Shown here piece after piece: positions 53,288 to 62,969 of a DNA stretch of 64,000 bases. Origin of the DNA: Novosphingobium sp. CF614 (GTDB lineage: Bacteria; Pseudomonadota; Alphaproteobacteria; Sphingomonadales; Sphingomonadaceae); NCBI RefSeq assembly GCF_900113255.1, contig NZ_FOOR01000013.1, forward strand, positions 1-64,000, written 5' to 3'. The first letter of the stretch is position 1. Each line of letters begins with the position of its first letter. The notes below the pieces were generated by a model that was not told where the DNA came from, did not search any database, and saw only the letters and a program-made list of their open reading frames with translations. The position numbers and the translations under genes are program-made.

Positions 53288-54454
53288 ATGGAGACGGCAA
53301 TGTATCAACCGACGGGCGATCCACGCGCCGATCCGGCTTCCGCCGCGATGACGGACGATCGCATGGGATTCGCCCCTGCTCACCGCTTCGACCCGATCGC
53401 CGCATCACATGTTCACCCCTGCCGGCATAAGTCCGGCTTGAACAACGCCGCGACCGGGCCGATCGTTCACGTCGGCTACCACAAGACCGGGACGACCTGG
53501 TTTCAGGAAAGCTTCTATCCGGCCGTGCGCAACCGGACCTACCGTTCGCGCCTGGCCGCCCGCGCGGCGCTTCTCGACGTCGGCGCGCTGCACTTCGATC
53601 CGGCGGCCGCGCGCGCCGCGCTCGGGGACGATCTCGAGCGCATGGTGCTCTGCGAGGAAAATCTGAGCGGCGGGCTGCACAATGGCGGGCTCGCGGGCAA
53701 CCTTTCGAAGGACGTGGCCTGTCGAATCCGCGCGGCCCTGCCCGGCGCCCAGATCGTGATCTTCGTGCGCGATCCCTGCTCCGCTATCGCCTCGGCTTAC
53801 CTGCAATACCTAAAGGGCGGCGGCACTTATTCCGTGCGGCGCTATCTCTTCGGGCGAAAACGCCTGTCTCCGGCCGCGCCCGAACGCGATGAAGCGCCCG
53901 GCTTTCGCCTTGAACACTTCGACTATGCCCGCCTTATCGCCCATTATGACGCGCTGTTCGGCGAGGAGCGCGTCCACGTCTTTCGCTATGAGGACTTCCG
54001 GGCCGACCGACGCGGCTTCGTGGCCGCCTATGCGGCGCGTTTCGGCCTGGAGGTCGACCTGGACAGGCTCGATTGGTCGGTCCGCAACCCTTCGCCCAGC
54101 CGCCTGCTGGTTGCGCTGCTGCGCGCGGCAAACATGTTCACGCGCCGCGCGGTGGCCGACAAGTCCTGGCTGATGCACGTGCCAGGCTGGTACAAGCTGA
54201 GCCGCCAATTGCTGCGCCGGGCCAATGCCTGCGGGCGGTTCGGCAGGCCGCTGGGCACGCACGACATTCTCGACGAAGCGACTCATGCGCGTCTTGCGGA
54301 ATACTATCGGCCCTGCTCGCGGGCCCTCGATGCGCGCATCGCGCGCCAGGCCGCCACCGCATCGGCGGTGCCCCAACCCTTGCGGCGAAGCTCGGGACCG
54401 CGCTCTTTCGCCCTCTTGCCCCTTGCGCGCGAATCGCTAGAGAGGGGACTGTGA
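53288..54454 (+). CDS. Sulfotransferase-like protein
   Basis: A protein of about 388 residues with the PAPS-binding loop of sulfotransferases (5'-phosphosulfate motif [17 protein letters not shown]) and the 3'-phosphate motif [20 protein letters not shown]. The remainder has [20 protein letters not shown], as in bacterial sulfotransferase-domain proteins. The start at 53288 ([10 protein letters not shown]) has GGGAG upstream; a frame start at 53234 and a Met four codons later are alternatives. It lies 40 bp upstream of sdhB, an unusual position. The acceptor is unknown; polysaccharide or lipid sulfation is possible. Confidence 0.82.
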   Translation: METAMYQPTGDPRADPASAAMTDDRMGFAPAHRFDPIAASHVHPCRHKSGLNNAATGPIVHVGYHKTGTTWFQESFYPAVRNRTYRSRLAARAALLDVGALHFDPAAARAALGDDLERMVLCEENLSGGLHNGGLAGNLSKDVACRIRAALPGAQIVIFVRDPCSAIASAYLQYLKGGGTYSVRRYLFGRKRLSPAAPERDEAPGFRLEHFDYARLIAHYDALFGEERVHVFRYEDFRADRRGFVAAYAARFGLEVDLDRLDWSVRNPSPSRLLVALLRAANMFTRRAVADKSWLMHVPGWYKLSRQLLRRANACGRFGRPLGTHDILDEATHARLAEYYRPCSRALDARIARQAATASAVPQPLRRSSGPRSFALLPLARESLERGL

Positions 54455-54494
54455 CGCGGCTCATGCCGCAGTGCAGTATGACAGGGATAGATCG

Positions 54495-55277
54495 ATGGCG
54501 ACCTTCACGCTTCCGGCCAACAGCAAGATCAAGAAGCAGGGCAAAGTCCACAAGGCGGAAGGCGCCAAGCGGGTCAAGAAGTTCACCGTCTACCGCTATG
54601 ATCCCGACTCGGGCGAAAACCCCCGCTACGACACCTTCGAGATCGACCTCGACAATTGCGGCCCGATGGTGCTCGACGCGCTCATCAAGATGAAGAGCGA
54701 GGCCGACCCGACGCTGACGTTCCGCCGTTCCTGCCGCGAAGGCATCTGCGGCTCGTGCGCGATGAACATGAACGGCGCGAACGGCCTCGCCTGCACCACC
54801 GCGATCGAGGATCTCAAGGGCGACATCCGCATCACCCCGCTGCCCAGCATGGACGTGATAAAGGACCTCGTGCCCGATTTCACGCATTTCTACGCCCAGT
54901 ACGCCTCGATCCGCCCCTGGCTGCAAACGGTCTCCACCACGCCCTCGGGCAAGGAGCGCCTGCAATCGCCCGAACAGCGCGAGAAGCTTGACGGCCTCTA
55001 CGAATGCATCCTGTGCGCCTGCTGCTCGACCTCGTGCCCCAGCTACTGGTGGAATTCGGACAAGTTCCTCGGCCCGGCGATTCTGCTCCAGGCCTACCGC
55101 TGGCTGGCCGACAGCCGCGACGAGATGACCGGCGAGCGGCTCGACGAGCTGGAGGATCCCTTCCGCCTCTATCGCTGCCACACCATCATGAACTGCGCCA
55201 ACGTCTGCCCCAAGGGCCTGTCGCCGGCGCGCGCGATCGCCGAAATCAAAAAGATGCAGGCGGAACGCCAGGTCTGA
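54495..55277 (+). CDS. sdhB: Succinate dehydrogenase iron-sulfur subunit
   Basis: SdhB carries electrons from the flavoprotein to quinone in complex II at the inner membrane. The [2Fe-2S] ligands are in [16 protein letters not shown] with a following Cys, the [4Fe-4S] ligands in [15 protein letters not shown], and the [3Fe-4S] ligands in [14 protein letters not shown]. The 260-residue start [10 protein letters not shown] at 54495 matches the family; a frame start at 54471 is not needed. Usually sdhB ends an sdhCDAB operon, but here no sdhC, sdhD or sdhA lies upstream; a sulfotransferase-like gene does. Confidence 0.97.
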   Translation: MATFTLPANSKIKKQGKVHKAEGAKRVKKFTVYRYDPDSGENPRYDTFEIDLDNCGPMVLDALIKMKSEADPTLTFRRSCREGICGSCAMNMNGANGLACTTAIEDLKGDIRITPLPSMDVIKDLVPDFTHFYAQYASIRPWLQTVSTTPSGKERLQSPEQREKLDGLYECILCACCSTSCPSYWWNSDKFLGPAILLQAYRWLADSRDEMTGERLDELEDPFRLYRCHTIMNCANVCPKGLSPARAIAEIKKMQAERQV

Positions 55278-55363
55278 GCCGGATATCGGGTGAGGCGAAC
55301 CGGTGAACTCGTCCGCGAGCGGGGCACTGGCCATCCCTCCCGGGACCGCCTAGCCGCGCCGCG

Positions 55364-56479
55364 ATGACTGCGATGCTCGAACGATACGAAGCGCTGGTCG
55401 CGACGGGCGAGTTGCGGCCCGATCCCGAACAGGCGGCGGCGGCCGAGCGCCTGAGCCAGCTTCAGCGCGAACTCTACAAGGCTTCCTCGTCCACCGGGCT
55501 GATCGGCAAGCTGCTGGGCAAGAAGCCGGTGCCGCCGCGCGGCATCTACATGTGGGGCGGCGTCGGGCGCGGCAAGTCGATGCTGATGGACCTGTTCGTC
55601 CAGACGCTCGACATGGCCGAAAAGCGCCGCATCCATTTCCACGCCTTCATGCTGGAAGTCCACGCCCTGCTGCGGGAAGAGCGCAAGAAGGAAACCGGGG
55701 ATCCGATCCCGCCGGTCGCCGCCGCCCTCGCCCGCAACGTGCGGTGCCTCGCGTTCGACGAGATGGTCGTCAACAACTCGGCCGACGCGATGATAATGAG
55801 CCGGCTGTTCACGCACCTGATCGTCAACGAAGGCGTGACGATCGTCACCACCTCGAACCGCGCCCCTTCCCAGCTCTATAAGGACGGGCTCAACCGCGAG
55901 CATTTCCTGCCGTTCATCGCGCTGATCGAACGGGAACTGGACGTGCTCACGCTCAACGGGCCGACCGACTACCGCCTGCAGCGCCTGGGCGGCATGGCCA
56001 CGTGGCACCTGCCGCTTGGCGAACACGCCACCGAGCAGGCGCGCGAAGCCTTTTATCGCCTGACGGACTATCCGCCGGAGGACAGCGAACACGTGCCATC
56101 CGCCGAACTGGACGTGGGCGGCGGGCGCATGCTCCATGTTCCCAAGAGCCTCAAGGGCGTGGGCGCTTTCAGCTTCAAACGGCTATGCGGAGAAGCGCGC
56201 GGCGCCGCCGACTACCTGGCGATCGCACGGGCCTACCACTCGGTGATCCTGGTCGGGATACCGAAGATGGGGCCGGACAAGCGCAACGAAGCCGCGCGTT
56301 TCGTGACGCTGATCGATGCGCTGTATGAGAACAAGGTCAAACTGATCGTCGCCGCCGAGGCTGCTCCGGAAGACCTCTACCAGGCCGGAACCGGACGCTT
56401 CGAATTCGAGCGCACCGTCAGCCGCCTCAACGAAATGCAGAGCGCCGACTACCTCGCAAAGGGCCACGGCGAAGGCTGA
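55364..56479 (+). CDS. zapE: Cell division protein ZapE (AFG1-like ATPase)
   Basis: This 371-residue ATPase of the AFG1/ZapE family is linked to Z-ring stability under stress. The Walker A motif is WGGVGRGKSMLMDLF, the Walker B-like region is VRCLAFDEMVVNNS, and the sensor block is TIVTTSNRAPSQLY. Size is typical. It follows sdhB by 86 bp on the same strand. It ends ahead of a 490-bp non-coding stretch. Confidence 0.93.
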   Translation: MTAMLERYEALVATGELRPDPEQAAAAERLSQLQRELYKASSSTGLIGKLLGKKPVPPRGIYMWGGVGRGKSMLMDLFVQTLDMAEKRRIHFHAFMLEVHALLREERKKETGDPIPPVAAALARNVRCLAFDEMVVNNSADAMIMSRLFTHLIVNEGVTIVTTSNRAPSQLYKDGLNREHFLPFIALIERELDVLTLNGPTDYRLQRLGGMATWHLPLGEHATEQAREAFYRLTDYPPEDSEHVPSAELDVGGGRMLHVPKSLKGVGAFSFKRLCGEARGAADYLAIARAYHSVILVGIPKMGPDKRNEAARFVTLIDALYENKVKLIVAAEAAPEDLYQAGTGRFEFERTVSRLNEMQSADYLAKGHGEG

Positions 56480-56569
56480 TCCCGAATTCTTTTGATCGGT
56501 ACCCCCTCGTTTCGCCGCCCCGCGATGCCGAAGGGAGAAAATGACCCCCTCCGCCAAGGAACCCGGCAC

Positions 56570-56595
56570 GATTCGTTAACGAATCCCGAATCGGG
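56570..56595. promoter_or_regulatory. Double palindrome with three GANTC sites
   Basis: GATTCGTTAACGAATC (56570-56585) is a perfect 16-bp palindrome, overlapped by CCCGAATCGGG (56585-56595). It contains three GANTC sequences (56570, 56581, 56588), the target of the alphaproteobacterial CcrM methyltransferase. Clusters of such sites are found in cell-cycle-controlled promoters in Caulobacter. Whether this one is used is unknown. Confidence 0.45.
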
Positions 56596-56686
56596 TGCGT
56601 CTTTCCGCCGTTGCGCCGCCGAACCGCGCGACCAGTATTCGATGCGATCGCGCTGCCTCGATCCGCGATAGCAAAGCAAAAAAATA

Positions 56687-56821
56687 GCGCCTGTTCCGAA
56701 CAAGGAACGGCGCGACAACAAAATCCATACCATATGACAATAAAGAAGCGCTTTTCAAAAGACAGGAGTTCTTCTGAAAAGCGCTTCAATTTTTCGCGGT
56801 CTACTGCGCCGTAGCGCAGTA
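56687..56821 (+). ncRNA. Three tandem stem-loops: candidate structured RNA or terminator array
   Basis: Stem 1 (56687-56713) pairs GCGCC+GTTCC with GGAAC+GGCGC around GAACAA, with one bulged T. Stem 2 (56745-56787) pairs GAAGCGCTTTTC with GAAAAGCGCTTC over a 19-base loop and is followed by AATTTTT, like a terminator. Stem 3 (56802-56821) pairs TACTGCGC with GCGCAGTA around CGTA. The three lie in 135 bp with no coding frame. A promoter was not identified, and orientation is assigned from the T-run only. Confidence 0.35.
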
Positions 56822-56969
56822 CTTACCTTGAAGTCAATCAGCTCAAACGCTGCTGCCCCAGTGACCGCCCCAGAAGTCCTTACGCATTGTCATTCCCCAT
56901 GTGAACCGCCACGATTTTTCGCGGCTGTCAACATGGATAACAATAGGTTAACGCTTCTTCAAGGAATTT

Positions 56970-59300
56970 TTAACCAGCTTTAAGAACCTTCGGGTGAGCA
57001 ATGTGCTCGATCAGATCCCGGAATGGGACAGGGCGGCTCAGGTAATACCCCTGGATCACGTCGCACCGCAGGCGCTTGAGCATCTCCAGCACGGTCGCGG
57101 TCTCGACCCCTTCGGCGACCACCGTTCGATCGAGCGAATGCGCCATTTCGATGATCGACTGGACCAGCAGGAGATCCTCCTTGTTGCTTTCCATCGCCGA
57201 TATGAACACCTTGTCGATCTTCACTTCGCTGGCGGGCAGATAGCGCAAGTAGTCGATCGTCGCGTTCCCGGTGCCGAAATCGTCGATCGAAAGGCGCAGC
57301 CCCGACTTCACCAGCCGCTGCAGCATCTGGAACGTGCGCGAGCTGCGATCGAGACGGTCGGTTTCCGTGATTTCCAGCACCAGCCGGTCAGGCGGCAATC
57401 CATGATCGGCCAGGATATCCCCGATCATGCCGGGAAGCCCCGGATTGCGAAGCAGTTGGGCGGAAATGTTGACCGATACCGTCAGGTCGTATCCCAACCG
57501 CGCGAGTTCCACGGCGGCGCCCACGGCTTCGTTGACGACGAACCGGGTTATGCGCTCGATCCGGTGGAATTCCTCGGCGATGCGGATGAACTTCTCGGGG
57601 CTGATCGGTCCGCGTTCCGGATGAGTCCAGCGCACCAGAGCCTCGGCGCCGCAGATCCGGTTCGATCGGAGGTCGAGCTTGGGCTGGTAGGCCACCCAGA
57701 CTTCCCCATTGTCGATCGCGCGATCGAGCGAGGTCAGCAGCGAGATTTCCCACTGTGCTTCATGCTTGCGGCCGTCGTGCTGGTAGACGAGTTCGTCATT
57801 GCGGAGCGCCTCTTCTGCCGATTGCATGGCGCTGGCGACACGGCTCGACAGCGGCCGGTCGAACTCGGAATCGACGCCGCAATTGAACGACATGTCGATA
57901 TCGAGACCGCCGACCTGGATGCCGTTCTGGACGATGCGATGCAGGCCTTCGAGGTTTTCGAAAAGGTCGAACGTGCTGCGGATATTCGAAAGCCAGACGA
58001 ACATCCCGCCTTCATGATAGACGATCACGCCTTCATCGCTGATGCGGATGCGCCGGACGATTTCATTGGCCAGCTGTGCTTCCACATGCTCGGCAAAGCT
58101 GCCGATGATCGCCCCGTAATTGCGGATCTTCAACCCGACCAGAATCTGCGGCGAAAGATCATCGATATTTCGCAAGGCCTGCACGCTGGGCAGGCCGGAA
58201 CCCGCGTTGATTTCGCCCGCCTCCTCGACGCGGTCGAGATTGCGCATCCGCACGACCGCGACCAACGCGACCGCCAACGCTGGTATAACCTCTACGTTTA
58301 TCCGAACGAAGTCGAACAAAAATGGCGTAGCGGCCAGAGCAAATGCGAGTCCAGCCAGACGGTAAACGTCCAACGCCCGTCCGCGGCCAAGGCCTGAAAT
58401 TATCACTGCTAGAACTAGGAAAAATGGAGGAAGCCAGCCAAGTTCCCTGGGCAACCCATGCTTGATAGTTTCTGCACCGATGGCATGAAAATAGCCGCCA
58501 GGCGCGTCGATTCTCTGACCGGGAATGGAGTGGATATCGTTGAACAGTACGGCTGCCGGGATGATTAAGACAGTCTTGCCGCGCACCAAGGCCGGATCCA
58601 TCTGTCCGCGCATGACATCAATGTAACTCAGTTTCGGAAACGATCCGACGCCGATTGAAAAGTCGGGCGAATATGCCTGACTTGGGTCGCCATCGACCTC
58701 AGCCATCTTGGCGGATAGCGATGGAATTCTCCCGATTGGACTATCAGATACCAAAGGAAGTCGCACATTCAGATTGAATGGGCGATAGTAGATAAGAGAT
58801 GAAACAACGCCAGAGTAATCACGGAATTTTTTTAGCGGTAATTTACCGGCATAATTACCAGACCTTCCATCGGGAGCGGATGAAGCTACTAAAAATACTT
58901 TTCCCGGAGCGGATTTTAACTCACTTATGAACTTCTCATCGTCTTCCTGCTTCCCGGCAGCCATGAAGCCCCGATCAAAGAACACGCGATCAGCCCCAGC
59001 AGCAAACAGGCGTGCTAGTACGTCCGCATCGTTCCCGCGATTGACGTCGATCGCTCCCAGTTCATCAAGGGTCCGATTGTCCTGCTCGACGACGACGATC
59101 TTCCCATCGGATCGCTCATCTCGCACGGCCCAGCGCACGCCGCTGAGCACATCCTCGGCCGGCTGGGCAATGCCGGTCACACCAACGAGCATGCCCGTCA
59201 GCGCCGCCCAGAACACGATGCGGACGCGCGGATTCTTCCAGAATTTGCGTAGCCGAGACCAGAGCTCAGCCATGGCGGCACACGCTTTCCGGGCATTCAA
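56970..59300 (-). CDS. CHASE2-GGDEF(degenerate)-EAL protein, probable c-di-GMP phosphodiesterase
   Basis: This 776-residue membrane protein has an N-terminal membrane anchor, a periplasmic CHASE2 sensor domain (about 45-290), about three membrane helices (WLPPFFLVLAVIISGLG onward, about 300-355), a GGDEF-like domain whose active motif is replaced by EGGMFVWL and so is probably inactive as a cyclase, and a complete EAL domain. EAL residues are present: GAEALVRW, SVNISAQ, LEITETD, SIDDFGTGNA, VKIDKVFI and VAEGVETA. It should hydrolyse c-di-GMP in response to an external cue. A start nine codons later (MAELWSR) is possible. It lies next to the EPS/exosortase operon, a usual c-di-GMP target. Confidence 0.93.
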   Translation of the reverse strand: MNARKACAAMAELWSRLRKFWKNPRVRIVFWAALTGMLVGVTGIAQPAEDVLSGVRWAVRDERSDGKIVVVEQDNRTLDELGAIDVNRGNDADVLARLFAAGADRVFFDRGFMAAGKQEDDEKFISELKSAPGKVFLVASSAPDGRSGNYAGKLPLKKFRDYSGVVSSLIYYRPFNLNVRLPLVSDSPIGRIPSLSAKMAEVDGDPSQAYSPDFSIGVGSFPKLSYIDVMRGQMDPALVRGKTVLIIPAAVLFNDIHSIPGQRIDAPGGYFHAIGAETIKHGLPRELGWLPPFFLVLAVIISGLGRGRALDVYRLAGLAFALAATPFLFDFVRINVEVIPALAVALVAVVRMRNLDRVEEAGEINAGSGLPSVQALRNIDDLSPQILVGLKIRNYGAIIGSFAEHVEAQLANEIVRRIRISDEGVIVYHEGGMFVWLSNIRSTFDLFENLEGLHRIVQNGIQVGGLDIDMSFNCGVDSEFDRPLSSRVASAMQSAEEALRNDELVYQHDGRKHEAQWEISLLTSLDRAIDNGEVWVAYQPKLDLRSNRICGAEALVRWTHPERGPISPEKFIRIAEEFHRIERITRFVVNEAVGAAVELARLGYDLTVSVNISAQLLRNPGLPGMIGDILADHGLPPDRLVLEITETDRLDRSSRTFQMLQRLVKSGLRLSIDDFGTGNATIDYLRYLPASEVKIDKVFISAMESNKEDLLLVQSIIEMAHSLDRTVVAEGVETATVLEMLKRLRCDVIQGYYLSRPVPFRDLIEHIAHPKVLKAG

Positions 59301-59519
59301 GCCATGTCATCCGCCATGTCATCCGGACGTGCGCCATCGCGGCGGAAAACACCCGTTTCTGGTATCGATAATGGCAGCGACACTCGTTCATGCACGTCCC
59401 GTACTGACGCTTAGGTTCACTGGGTTACGGCAAAGATACTAAGAATCGGTGTAGTTAACACGACGCGTCTGTCGCAGCGCAGGATGCTCGGCGCCGGTAA
59501 CCACGACCGTGGCCCGCAT

Positions 59520-61415
59520 TCAGCCGATTCCGAGCTTGGTAAACGACTTCTCCAACATGAGAAGCTGCCACAGGATCCGGGAATTATCCGCGATTCCCGA
59601 TAGATGATCGTCGACCAGCGCGGCCAAGCGGCGGCTGTCGAACCAGCCGGTCTGCGCCAGCGTGGTGCTGACGGCGATGTTTCGCGCGGTCTGCGCCAGG
59701 GGGCCGCGGAACCATTGCGCGATCGGCGTCACGAATCCCTGCTTGGGCCGGTAGAGAATATCGTCCGGCAGGAAGCGACGCATGGTGCGTTTCATCAGCC
59801 ACTTGCCCTGCCCGCCGCGCACCCGCATCGATTCCGGCAGGCTCGCGGCGAATTCGATCAACCGGTGGTCAAGCAGCGGTTCGCGCGCTTCCAGGCTTAC
59901 CGCCATGCTGGTGCGATCGACCTTGGTCAGGATATCGCCGGGCAGCCAGACCTTGAGGTCGGCATATTGCGCCCGGTCCAGCCCGGATCGCGCCGGTGCC
60001 GAGCGCATCAGCGCGAGCACCGGGTCTTCCGCGCGATAGCTGCCGCGAAGCCGCTTGAATGCATCGGAATAGAGGCCTTCGCGCAGTTCGGGCGGCGCGA
60101 AGGCCAGGGCGCGCGCATATCCCTGGGCGCTGTCCCCCGCCAGCGACAGCAGCGTGGTCTTGGCCCGCAGCGGCCGGGGCGCCCAGTCCGCCTTGGGGTA
60201 GATCGCGCCGAGCGCGCCGAACAGCGGCGCGCGCAGCCCTTGCGGCAGGAGCGCGCGCACCCGGTCCTCGCCATGCTGGAACAAGTGGCGGCGATAGCCG
60301 GCAAGCGCCTCGTCCGCGCCGTCGCCGGACAAGGCGACGGTCACCGATTCCCGCGCGAGCTGGCACACCCGCCAGGTCGGCAAGGCGGAAGCATCGGCAA
60401 AGGGCTCGTCGAACATGCCCGCCAGGAGGTCGATCGCCTCGAAATCATCGGGAGAGACCAGGCGCGACGCGTGATCGGTCTGATAACGCTGGGCGACATG
60501 GGTGGCATAGGCGCTTTCATCCAGCGCGGCGACGTCGAAACCGATCGAACAGGTCCTGACCGGCCGGGCGCTGGCCTCGGCCATGAGCGCCACCACGCTC
60601 GAACTGTCGACGCCGCCCGAAAGAAAGGCGCCGAGCGGCACATCGGCCACCATCCGCGAGGAGACCGCCTGGCGCATCAGATGCAGCAGTTCGGCCTCGA
60701 GATCGATGGCCTTGCCCTTGCGGCGCTCGGCGAAGGAGACGTCCCACCACTGATGCGGGCTCGGCAGCGGCGCGCCGTGGCGAAGCAGCAGCGAATGCCC
60801 GGCCGGCAGTTTCGTCACGCCTTTCAGGATCGCCCGGCCGTCAGGGACATAACCCCAGGCAAGATAGTCCTCGATCGCCAGGGGATCGACTTCGCGGCGC
60901 AGCAGGGGATGCGCCAGCAGCGCCTTCAGCTCGGAACCGAAGGCCAGGCCGCCGTCACTGAGGGGAGCGAGGAAGAGCGGTTTCACCCCCAGCCGGTCGC
61001 GCGCCAGGAACAGCGTGCGGGCTTCCAGATCATAGAGCGCGAAGGCGAACATCCCGTGCAGGCGCGTAACGCAGTCCGGGCCCCAGCGCTGCCAGGCCGC
61101 GATGATGACTTCGCTGTCACCATCGGTGTGAAAGATCGCGCCGGTCTGCTTCAGTTCCTGCCGCAGTTCGCGGTAGTTGTAGATTTCTCCGTTGAACACC
61201 AGCATCGCCCGCCCGTCGCTCGAAGCCATCGGTTGCGGCGAGCCGGCAAGGTCGATGATCGACAGGCGGCGGTGCCCCAGCGCCACGCCGGGCGCGGTCC
61301 ATATGCCCTGCCCGTCGGGCCCGCGATGCGCCAGCGCGTCGCACATCGCCTCGACCCTGGCGGGATCGACCGGCTTGGGCGTTTCAAGATGAAAGATACC
61401 GGCTATGCCGCACAT
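59520..61415 (-). CDS. Asparagine synthase-like amidotransferase of the XrtA/PEP-CTERM locus
   Basis: This 631-residue glutamine-dependent amidotransferase has an N-terminal glutaminase domain with the catalytic Cys2 (MCGIAGIFHLE), the block HRGPDGQGIW, and a C-terminal synthetase domain with the ATP-binding loop FLSGGVDSSSVVALM. Stand-alone AsnB makes asparagine; members in exosortase A loci are thought to modify exopolysaccharide or sugars. It starts 12 bp after the exosortase gene stop on the same strand. The position inside the locus favours the EPS-linked type. Confidence 0.93.
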   Translation of the reverse strand: MCGIAGIFHLETPKPVDPARVEAMCDALAHRGPDGQGIWTAPGVALGHRRLSIIDLAGSPQPMASSDGRAMLVFNGEIYNYRELRQELKQTGAIFHTDGDSEVIIAAWQRWGPDCVTRLHGMFAFALYDLEARTLFLARDRLGVKPLFLAPLSDGGLAFGSELKALLAHPLLRREVDPLAIEDYLAWGYVPDGRAILKGVTKLPAGHSLLLRHGAPLPSPHQWWDVSFAERRKGKAIDLEAELLHLMRQAVSSRMVADVPLGAFLSGGVDSSSVVALMAEASARPVRTCSIGFDVAALDESAYATHVAQRYQTDHASRLVSPDDFEAIDLLAGMFDEPFADASALPTWRVCQLARESVTVALSGDGADEALAGYRRHLFQHGEDRVRALLPQGLRAPLFGALGAIYPKADWAPRPLRAKTTLLSLAGDSAQGYARALAFAPPELREGLYSDAFKRLRGSYRAEDPVLALMRSAPARSGLDRAQYADLKVWLPGDILTKVDRTSMAVSLEAREPLLDHRLIEFAASLPESMRVRGGQGKWLMKRTMRRFLPDDILYRPKQGFVTPIAQWFRGPLAQTARNIAVSTTLAQTGWFDSRRLAALVDDHLSGIADNSRILWQLLMLEKSFTKLGIG

Positions 61416-61427
61416 GCGAAGGCGATC

Positions 61428-62969
61428 CTACCTGACCTGGGTCACGCGGTCCATCCACGAGTCCAACGGTCCCGTGGAAGCCTGAAAACGCTGGATGGCC
61501 TGCCGGGCGGAACCCTTCGGCGAATCCTCCGCGGAAAGGATCAGCATGGCCGTGGGGCGTGCCTGGAACAGCAGGTGATTGGCGATGACCGCCAGCTTCA
61601 GCCGGGCATTGCTGCCGGTCAGCAGGTCTCCGGTGCGATACCAGGTCACCGCCAGTCGCTCGACAGTGCCGTTGCCGAGCAGGCGTTCGCTCCGGCCGGC
61701 GCCGAACGGGGCGCCGGTCGATTGCCACGACCACGGGCTCTCCGGCATGAGCGCGCCCTGGCCGAAGCCGCCAGCCTCGCGCCCCTCGTCCTGCCGCGAA
61801 TAGAGCGCGACGAAGACATCGACCTGGTGCCCCGAACGGTCCCGATAACGGCCGAGCAGGCGATGCTCGGCGCCCTGGGCGCGCGGCTCCCACCAGATGG
61901 CCGGCGAATAGTCGGCCCGGGTCCAGCCCGGCACGGCCGGCAGTTCGATATGGCGGGGCATCGGGGCGGCCAGGGTATCGGCAGCGAGGGCCCAGCCCCT
62001 GGCCGCGGCGAGCACGATCGCGAGCGCCGCCAGCGCCTTGCCGGGCCGGACCGACAGCGCCTCAAGGCGGGCCAGCCCGGCGGAAGTCCGAATCTGCGCC
62101 GCGTCGATCATCGGCGCGTTCGGCGGTCGGTCGAAAAACCGCCATGCCCCCAGGATCACCAGGGCCAGCACGATCGCGAAGAATATCCAGCCGTAGACGA
62201 TATGATCGAAGCCGGCCGCCGCTTCGACCCCGAAGAACTGGGCGGCATAGATCGTTCCCCAGGCCCGGACGCCGTTGGCGAGGATCGGAACCACCAGGCA
62301 GGCCGCGAGCATGGCCGCGCGGCGGCGCCAGCTCAGGAAGCAGACGTTGGCCGCGAGCACGCCGAACGCGATCATCGCGATCAGGAACTTCACCCCCGAA
62401 CAGGCCTCCGCCACTTCGAACAGGCCGGCCGGGGTGTTGATAAACACACCGTCGATGACCGCGGAAATGCCGCTCAGGTGCGTAAGGCCGATGGTGATCC
62501 CGGCAGTGATCGTCTGGAGCGGCTTGACCAGTTCCTCGCCGACAGGGACGAGAAAGGCGAGATAGGCCAGCGGGAACAACAGCCCCGCGCTGACCCGCAC
62601 GCCCAGCAGCAGCGGCACGGTCGCTCCGAGCATGGCGACGGCACCCGCCTGCCGCGCAAGGTCGAGCCCGGAGATCGCCCCGAGCAGCCACAGGAAGGCG
62701 GCCCCCGCGAACAGCACGAGGCCCGGCCACCACGTCTTCGGCTCGAGCGTGGCCAACTGCGGCCAACGCTGCCACACCAGCCAGGCCAGGATCGGCGGGA
62801 TCAGGATGATATGGTTGTAGGTGGAGATGTCCCACCATTGCAGCGCCATCGCCGCCCAGTCGGACGCAAAGCCCGAAAGCAGCACTGCCCAGACCAGTCC
62901 GAGCCGCACCAGCGCCGCGCGCCAACTGGGGGGAAACCTGGCCATCAGGGCCCGCACTTCAAGCGGCAT
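61428..62969 (-). CDS. xrtA: Exosortase A fused to an EpsI domain
   Basis: This 513-residue protein has about eight membrane helices. The exosortase catalytic Cys is in EACSGVKFLIAMIAFG, the Arg in ANGVRAWGTIY and the His in AGFDHIVYGWIFF. The C-terminal region of about 210 residues (WTRADYSPAIWWEPRAQGAE, then RYRDRSGHQVDVFVALY) is the EpsI domain, which is often a separate protein. Exosortases process PEP-CTERM proteins at the inner membrane and are tied to exopolysaccharide export. The ATG overlaps the glycosyltransferase stop by 11 bp. Confidence 0.95.
   Translation of the reverse strand: MPLEVRALMARFPPSWRAALVRLGLVWAVLLSGFASDWAAMALQWWDISTYNHIILIPPILAWLVWQRWPQLATLEPKTWWPGLVLFAGAAFLWLLGAISGLDLARQAGAVAMLGATVPLLLGVRVSAGLLFPLAYLAFLVPVGEELVKPLQTITAGITIGLTHLSGISAVIDGVFINTPAGLFEVAEACSGVKFLIAMIAFGVLAANVCFLSWRRRAAMLAACLVVPILANGVRAWGTIYAAQFFGVEAAAGFDHIVYGWIFFAIVLALVILGAWRFFDRPPNAPMIDAAQIRTSAGLARLEALSVRPGKALAALAIVLAAARGWALAADTLAAPMPRHIELPAVPGWTRADYSPAIWWEPRAQGAEHRLLGRYRDRSGHQVDVFVALYSRQDEGREAGGFGQGALMPESPWSWQSTGAPFGAGRSERLLGNGTVERLAVTWYRTGDLLTGSNARLKLAVIANHLLFQARPTAMLILSAEDSPKGSARQAIQRFQASTGPLDSWMDRVTQVR

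Larger units (their letters stand above)
56480..56969. other. Gene-free, comparatively AT-rich stretch with several palindromes
   Basis: No conserved reading frame is visible between the convergent zapE and CHASE2-EAL genes. The stretch contains a double palindrome (56570-56595) and three consecutive stem-loops (56687-56821), listed separately. The rest, 56480-56569 and 56822-56969, shows no assignable feature. A small RNA gene or a long double terminator region are the leading possibilities. Confidence 0.6.
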
